NCBI GenBank assembly: GCA_022432975.1
Contig: CM039509.1
Location: 20,925,432 to 20,989,431 of the forward strand
Reading direction: 5' to 3'
Length of the DNA: 64,000 nt
Source of the DNA: Begonia masoniana
Lineage: Eukaryota; Streptophyta; Magnoliopsida; Cucurbitales; Begoniaceae
How positions within the stretch are numbered: position 1 is the first letter of the stretch; each line of letters begins with the position of its first letter. The notes below the pieces were generated by a model. That model saw only the letters and a program-made list of their open reading frames with translations, made no database searches and had not been told where the DNA came from. Of the stretch, positions 57,630 to 64,000 are shown piece after piece. Both the position numbers and the translations under genes were made by a program.

Positions 57630-58916
57630 TATAATATAACAAAATCCGACGAGTCATAAAAAGGACATGACACTATATGAGAACACGTCTCAAAATAAAG
57701 TTTAAGAAACAATTTGATAATGAACATAAAAATGAACTCTTAGTGGGCCTACCAATAACCAGAAGCCAAGCAATTCAAAAGTCCTTGTACCTGTCAGGTC
57801 CAAATACTAAGTTTCAGAACCTAGTAATAATATCATTAACAAATCAGACTTGAAAAATTCTTAAATTTTATGGTTGAAAAATACCCAATAATAATCGAGT
57901 CAAAAGCTAATTTGGACCCAAAGAAATATACCCTAAAATGAGGGTCAGAGACCAAAACAGGCCTTGAGGTGTGGCCTAAAATCTCATCAAGCCGCGACCA
58001 AATAATTGAAAAAACAACTGACCCGAGGGGGTTTGGCCGCGACCAAGAAGCTGGGATGCGCAGCCAGCTAGAGTTGGGCTTCGACCCAAGGGCTTGGGTC
58101 GTGGCTCCGCACCTTCTGATCTACGACTTGCCGCCGTTTCCTGGCACGCTGGCCACTGATTTTTTGCTGAAAAATCCATATTTGTTTTACCAACATTTAT
58201 CTAAATCATCCATAACTTTTAGGAATATCAAAAATGTAATTTTCATCCCAAAAGTTTCATCTCAACATAGAAATACTAAAACCAAACTCAACAAAGCCAA
58301 TGAGGAAAAATCACATATATTAAATAACTCCGTAAACTCACGATTCAATGACATAATTCTGGTTCCCAAGCTTGAATTTGATTCCAAACCCTTTAAAAAA
58401 AATTTCTTACATAAAACTTTGAACTTCATAATAAATTTTGGAAAGGAAGAAAAATATGGCTAAACCATACCTACGTGGATCTCAAACTTGCTCTTCATTC
58501 TTCCTCTTTGAAGGCCCTCTTTCTAAAGTTAAATTGCCCATCTTTTATACCACAATGAACACTTTCATCCAAATCCAAAGTTCTTGATAAAATTACCATC
58601 AAAGAGGGAAGAATACGATGCTCAACAGAGACTCTTTTCCACTACACATTGTTCACACCCACTCACCAATAGAAGAAATCTCACTCCGAGCACGATTCCC
58701 TCTCACAGAAGTTTGGTGATTCCCAACAAAAAGTGATATGCATTTGTTGGAAGTTTTAAAGAGAGAAAGCGGAATAGGAATGTAACAAGGACAGAGAGAA
58801 GTTATTAGCTGTGAGAAGAAAGGAATTTTCCCCTACAAGAGTAATAGCCATTCAAAATGGAAGGAAAACTAAAAAGAATTAATTCATTAATAGTAATACA
58901 AACCAGCATGTTTACA
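57630..58916 (-). other. Putative 3' LTR or flank of decayed element G
   Basis: On the minus strand a purine tract (AAGTGGGAGAGAA, plus 58917-58929) is directly followed by TGTAAACATGCTGG, as at a polypurine tract/LTR border. The distal LTR end was not found. A GC-richer block at 58000-58160 gives an open frame (57969-58463) with no recognised domain. Confidence 0.4.
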
Positions 58917-58929
58917 TTCTCTCCCACTT

Positions 58930-60371
58930 CAGAAATTATGTCCTCAAAATTTAGAACACCTTCAAGCGTGCCTTGGAACAAATGGAGTCATTTAGTCACC
59001 ATCTATGATCCAATTTCTCAAGTGGCATCTCCTCTGTTATGATTCTTCTACTGAACCTGAACTAAAGCTATCTCACGATAACACAAAATTCAAATCGCTC
59101 GACCTAACATTCACTCAGACTCCTCATTGGAAGAAACACCTACTTGGATCAGCACTAGTAATACTTCCCTAGCATGGACACATGAAAAACGTTGTGATTG
59201 TAGCTCAATTGTGACGGTAAATCCAAACGATATGCCACTAAACCAAGCCACTCAATTATTTGAGAAGGTTTGATATATCTTGGGGCCAACAATCCATTCA
59301 CACCAAAATGACTAATAACTCTTTTCGCCCTGGCTTTCAAAAATACAAAATTCCTGTCTTAAATTTTCTTCTCTACTCAAAATATTTTCATTGTTTTTCT
59401 GTTAACTTTGAAATGGTCTCAGTCACTTTATGCACAAACTCAGCTTAATATAAGAAAATTTACTCGTAGTTTAAAATCCAATGATTACTAATACATAAAC
59501 ATATGCATTTGATTTATCCAAGAATCACAAGGTCTAAATACAAGATATCAATTTGCACTTACTAATAAGAAATGTACATCATAGTAAATTTTTAGCTTTA
59601 GGGTCCAATCCTCTCAATATGGTTATCCAGAATTAAAACCTAAACTTTAGGCACTAATCGATTACCATATAGGTCAAAACTCGAGCAACAAATAATGTCC
59701 TTTACACGAAACTTACTCAACTTAAACAAAGTGAGATAACAATAACAAGGCACAACTCCTGAAAGACCGATTATAAAGTCTATAGGAATTATATTCCATT
59801 TCTACACTGGTATAAATAAGGGAAGAAATAATTGAACAAGTCTCAATTGTGTATCTCGTACAAGCTCATTATCTAAAAATCATTTTAACTGCTACCACAC
59901 AGTGCTCTAAGTCAGTCCATCAATCATGACACCTTTTATCTCAACTCTTATAAGTATGAAATCTAAACCTAGGACTTCCAACTAATTTTTTTTGCTTTTC
60001 CTTATATGGTGCAAAAGATTATTGATTACTTTTTTTAATGTATACACAACTATCAAATTCTTCACCTGATACGACATACCATAATCACTAATCGACAAAA
60101 ATATTTTTCATGATTCTCTAAAGCAAGAAAGAAATAAAATTTTGAGAACGTGGACTCAAAACATAAGCCATAACTAGCCTACTGGAGTGTTATTCCAGAA
60201 TAAAAATCATGATTAATTCACATAATCGTTCTATTCCATAAACCTAAGATTCATTTTCCATCTCGCGAAAGAATATTTAAACTTAAATGACATGCGAACC
60301 AACTTAAGTTTCACGACCTTCAAATAATTTTATAATAACAACAACAAAAGATGATCACAACCCACAACAAT
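58930..60371 (-). pseudogene. Decayed Ty3/gypsy element G (integrase remnant)
   Basis: The minus-strand frame 59340-59155 reads like a gypsy integrase C-terminus: LLAPRYIKPSQIIEWLGLVAYRLDLP then HNVFHVSMLGKY. Farther on, at about 59700-60000, the minus strand is loosely similar to the integrase core, but stops and indels are too many to set a frame. No intact LTR pair. Clearly older than A, B and C. Confidence 0.6.
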
Positions 60372-61204
60372 TGTAACGCCCCCGAACCCACCCTGGCTCG
60401 GAGCGCTACCTTGCTAGCCAATCTCACGTTAAAATCTAATTTAAAATAAGACTAGACTCACTAATGCCTCTTAATCCTAATCTCTAAGCACCACGGCGTT
60501 CTTCCCGAAAATTTCGGCAAAGTAACGCCTGAAAATGGCGCCTCCAAAATGCTAAATACCTGCACACAAATCAATTCCCAACCAGTCCAGAATACTCTTA
60601 CATCCAACATACGAAATCTCTAAAATACCAGTATCCCTAAGTGAAGAAAATCCGCAGTATAGGGCGACACGTCACCCTTAACTTAACTATATACAACAAC
60701 CATACACCTAGCTATACCATAACTATTACAAACCTTAACCAAACAGAGTTATACACATGCACATCATTTCCACCAACAGACATTTAAAATACTACCAAAC
60801 TACAAAATCCCACATCTTTGGAAGACCATGGTCGAGACGCCCCGACAGATGCCCGCACCGGCACGCCCCATGCACCACCAACTGCTGCCACGTCCTGGCT
60901 CACTCGCTTAGCTCACCTGTAACCGTGTCGTTACCTACACCACAGAACACACACGCACACGTAAGCTTACGCTTAGCAAGTAGGGATAACAAATATAAAC
61001 AAGCACAATGCACACGCAACACTGAACAAAACAACCAAACAACACAACACCACAATGCAACTCGACTAGATAGAATACAAGCTACACACAACACTGAACA
61101 AAACCACCAAACAACACAACACCACAATGCAACTCGACTACTCAACTCATAGTTGCCCGCACCCCAAAGGTGCCTTACACATTGCCCGCACCGAAGTGCC
61201 TTAC

Positions 61205-61383
61205 ACAACGACAAACTCACAACGACAGACACACAACGACAAACACACAACGACAAACACACAACGACAGACACACAACGACAGACACACAACGACAAAC
61301 ACACAAAGACAAACACACAACGACAGACACACAACGACAAACACACAACGACAAACACACAACGACAAACACACAACGACACA
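61205..61383. repeat. 14-bp minisatellite in E (ACAACGACAAACAC type)
   Basis: About 13 copies alternating GACAA and GACAG variants. Creates long Thr/Gln/Asn-rich and Cys/Val-rich frames on the two strands that are not genes. Confidence 0.92.
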
Positions 61384-61530
61384 TTGCCCGCACCGAAGTG
61401 CCTTAGTTGCCCGCCCCGAAGGGCCTTAGTTGCCCGCCCCGAAGGGCCTTAGTTGCCCGCACCGAAGTGCCTTAGTTGCCCGCCCCGAATGGCCTTAGTT
61501 GCCCGCCCCGAAGGGCCTTAGTTGGGCCTT
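61384..61530. repeat. 23-bp minisatellite in E (TTGCCCGCCCCGAAGGGCC type)
   Basis: About six copies with CCCGCACCGAAGTGCC variants; each unit is partly palindromic. Confidence 0.9.
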
Positions 61531-61559
61531 AGACTTTAATCGACTACCACGCTAACTAA

Positions 61560-61710
61560 TGCAACACCACACGACAACCAACCAATGCAACCCACACGAC
61601 AACCAACCAATGCAACCCACACGACAACCAACCAATGCAACCCGCACGACAACCAACCAATGCAACCCGCACGACAACCAACCAATGCAACCCGCACGAC
61701 AACCAACCGA
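61560..61710. repeat. 25-bp minisatellite in E (CAACCAACCAATGCAACCC type)
   Basis: Six copies differing by CACACGA versus CGCACGA. Confidence 0.9.
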
Positions 61711-62831
61711 CCAATATTCAAAGCCCAACAACAACCAAGAATTTCGTTGCCACACGACTTAATACCAAACAAAACAACTAACCAAGTAATACAAAGCAAA
61801 ACTACCAACTCACAATTCAAACAAAGTAAAACGGCCAACTCACCAGTTAAACAAAACAAAGCAGCCAACTCACAAATACTTAACTAGATCAGAACAAAGT
61901 AAAGCAATTAACCATCAACAATGCTTGACCAACAAAGAAGACAACCAAATAACAAACAACAAAATAAATCCTACCGTTCTGTGGTGTAGGCCCGAAGGCA
62001 AAACAAACGCCCCCTACTTACCTGAACTCTGGCACCGCACTTACTCGCTTTGGCTATGTACATTTGCCCACTCGGTAACCTATCACATTCACAAAATTCA
62101 CTTAAGCATCACTATTCACTTCTAAAGAATATTTAAACTAACTCTAACTACAACTATTCAAACTTCTTTCAAATTAAGCCTACATACACCAACTTACTCT
62201 CAAACTATTATTTTTAGCCTAATCCAACTAAAGCCTAACTAAATGAGCCACCAATTTGGGTTCGGTAAAAATCGACCCGAACTTCAAATGCACGTAACTT
62301 TTGCGTCGGATATCGGAATCGAACGATTCCAGCGGTCACGTACTCCTCTAATAACCTATTTTAACCTGCCAAAAGGAATTTGAAAACAAACGACCCGAAC
62401 TAGGTCAAATATCACAAAACCCGAACTGCCCCTTTACCCAGAAAATTCTCCTTTCCGATTTTCCATCAATTCTCACTCAATTCCACACCAATCAACCACC
62501 TATACCTTCAATTAACATAATCTAACTAAAAAATCTTGTTCTACAAGCAAAACTCGAAATGCCCTAAAGAGGGCTCTCTGATTTTTCGCCCAAACCGGCT
62601 CCCCACGGCCAGGCGACTAAAACCGGACCAAGGGTCGGCAAACCCACGCCGGAAACAACCCAAAGCCGCCGGTGATCGGAGCTCAATCGAGCTCGTCACT
62701 TCCGGTCTCCAACAGAACCGAAAACAGGGCTAAAACCAACTTACCGGTTCGGTTCGTGCGAGGAGTCAGCCGGAAGCTCCTTGTCGCCGTCGTCTGGCCG
62801 GAGACGTCGATGAATCACGGCGGTGAACGGC

Positions 62832-63208
62832 TGTAATATCCGGCTCGTACGGATTTTGGGTATATTATATTATATTCTTATTTTATATTATATGTGGCAT
62901 TTTTGGTAAATATGTCAAATCAAGTCAGTTTCGCAAACGGAAAGCGTTAATACGATCCTAACGATTAATTGGAATTTTAAGGAATTTTGTGGAATTTCCG
63001 GAGTTTTGATGCAATATTCCGAGTAACTAAATCCCTTTGTAATATGGTTAACGAATTAGTAAAAATAGTAAACGAGGTCCAAATGGCAAACAGACAGTTT
63101 TAACGGAACCCTAGTGATAAGTTGGACTTAGTGGTGAAACAAGAAAAATTCGAATGGTCGAAAACACGAGAGGGCAAAAATTAATGTTTTGTTAAGAAAT
63201 AGTTTTAG

Positions 63209-63254
<46 letters not shown>

Positions 63255-64000
63255 TTTATTTTAATTAAACACAAACAACAGAAATGTTGTTTGTGTTCGA
63301 GCCCGACGACCCGCGACGAAGAACAGGGGGATCGGCGACGAAGCTCGGGCGACGATCGACGAAGCGCCGGCGATCCTCGCCGTTCTCCGGCCAGACGACG
63401 GCGACGGGGTTCCGACTTGTCTCCACGCGCGAACCGCACGGTATGTTCGGTTTTTTTCGCCCTGTTTCTTGCTCGGTTTTTGGCCGTGAGGGAAGAGCTC
63501 GATTGAGCTCTGGTTTCCGGCCACTTTTGGCCGTTCTTAGCGTCAAATAGCCGAGCATAACGCCGGCTATGGTTGCCGAGCATTAGTGTGCTCAATTTGA
63601 GCCGAAAACAGTGAACTCCAAATTTGGGGGTTTCGGTTTTCGGTGTGTTGCCTCGGGATTTCGATTAGTTTAGGATAATTGAGGCTAATTGTGGTTGATT
63701 GGTGAAGAAATTGACGTGAATTGATGAAAAATCAAAATGGGGGAATTTCCCGGATTGGGGCAGTTCGGGTTTTGCTGCAATTGACCTATCTACGGTCGAT
63801 TGTTTTAAAATTACTTTTGGCAGATTAAAATAGGTTATTAGAGGAGCACGTGGCCGCTGGAATCGTTCGATTCCGATAACCGATGCGAAAGTTGCGCGCG
63901 TTCGAAGTTTCGGGTCGGTTTTTACCGAACCCAAATTAAGGTCCGAAGGTAATAGGTTTATAGTAATTAATGATATAAAGGACGTATTGAACGATATTGG
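62832..64000 (+). mobile_element. LTR F, 5' portion (same family group as D), runs off window
   Basis: Starts TGTAATATCCGG and shares TGGCATTTTTGGTAAATATG and TCAAATCA with the start of solo LTR D on its minus strand. Contains an (ATT)n microsatellite at about 63211-63253 and GC-rich CCGGCGATCC/CGGCCAGACGACGG sequence at 63340-63410. The GC-rich frames show no domain. Its far end and duplication (expected ACGGC, the flank at 62827-62831) are outside the window. Confidence 0.65.

Larger units (their letters stand above)
60935..62021 (-). promoter_or_regulatory. LTR stem module, copy in E
   Basis: Minus strand: CAG/GTAAGT (GTAAGT at 62021-62016), then CTACACCACAGAAC (61989-61976), and the perfect complement GTTCTGTGGTGTAG (60948-60935), 14 of 14. 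The arms differ from those of A/B at paired positions. Three minisatellites lie between them. Confidence 0.6.
60372..62831 (-). mobile_element. LTR E (related to E'), interrupted by LTR F
   Basis: Minus-strand LTR 3' end …GGGGGCGTTACA at 60372. Shares diverged blocks with E' and, near 62690-62820, a CCGGCCAGACGACGGCGAC region with F in opposite orientation. No polyprotein domain. It breaks at 62832 where F begins; its start should lie beyond F, outside the window. Confidence 0.7.

Noticed and set aside
61127..61452. Thr/Gln/His-rich repeat proteins (and Cys/Val-rich ones on the other strand)
   Set aside because: Frames produced by the 14-bp minisatellite in all phases, without start context or conserved flanks.
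63189..63595. GC-rich host exon in the right flank
   Set aside because: The same block occurs in opposite orientation in LTR E, frames are open on both strands, and an (ATT)n run lies inside. It is LTR sequence.

Overview
The window is nuclear DNA from a flowering plant, most likely a eudicot. I lean weakly to Cucurbitaceae, but only from memory of similar element proteins. I found no host gene, tRNA gene, true rRNA gene or CRISPR array. Nearly everything that can be classified is transposable-element sequence, mostly LTR retrotransposons nested inside one another, as in pericentromeric heterochromatin.

Left flank (1-6286): an LTR fragment (here 'R') is split by a young Cassandra TRIM whose LTRs carry 5S rRNA-derived sequence (Cassandra-1, 968-1858, target duplication TTTAT). 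Unclassified AT-rich DNA follows.

Central nest (6287-56735), rebuilt from target-site duplications. The outermost layer is an old minus-strand LTR, E' (6287-7819 plus 56118-56735; flanks GTGTA/GTATA). Into it went Ty3/gypsy element B (plus strand, 7820-56117). Into the 5' LTR of B went a same-family gypsy element A in minus orientation (9759-49852, duplication TATAC). Into A went three things: a SIRE-like Ty1/copia array with LTR-internal-LTR-internal-LTR structure (12669-32033); a second Cassandra in the integrase region (33215-34052); and a CRM/Reina-like gypsy element C in the 5' LTR (39034-48444, duplication ATAAC). C was itself hit by a 2.7-kb solo LTR, D (41513-44198, duplication AGTCC). 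The deepest chain is five levels: E' > B > A > C > D. All polyproteins are broken by stops or frameshifts. Catalytic motifs of protease, reverse transcriptase, RNase H and integrase are still readable.

The 3' LTR of A holds about 130 near-perfect copies of a 17-bp unit (10438-12668) where sister LTRs hold fewer than ten. The array ends abruptly at a truncated copia LTR, so either a deletion or an assembly misjoin lies at 12668/12669. The second copia copy is indel-ridden at about 22.86-24.42 kb in a way that looks like unpolished long-read sequence.

Right flank (56736-64000): a Mutator-like foldback MITE with a 9-bp duplication (56775-57620), a decayed minus-strand gypsy remnant G with a recognisable integrase C-terminus, and two related LTRs in opposite orientation (E 60372-62831, minus; F from 62832, plus, running off the window).

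The most unusual observation is shared by LTR families that otherwise look very different (R, A/B, D, E). Each has a splice-donor-like AGGTAAGT or close variant, then 29-35 nt later a CCTACAYCAC arm, then several hundred bases further an exactly complementary GTGRTGTAG arm ending in AG. The two arms change together between families, as expected of a conserved RNA or DNA stem.
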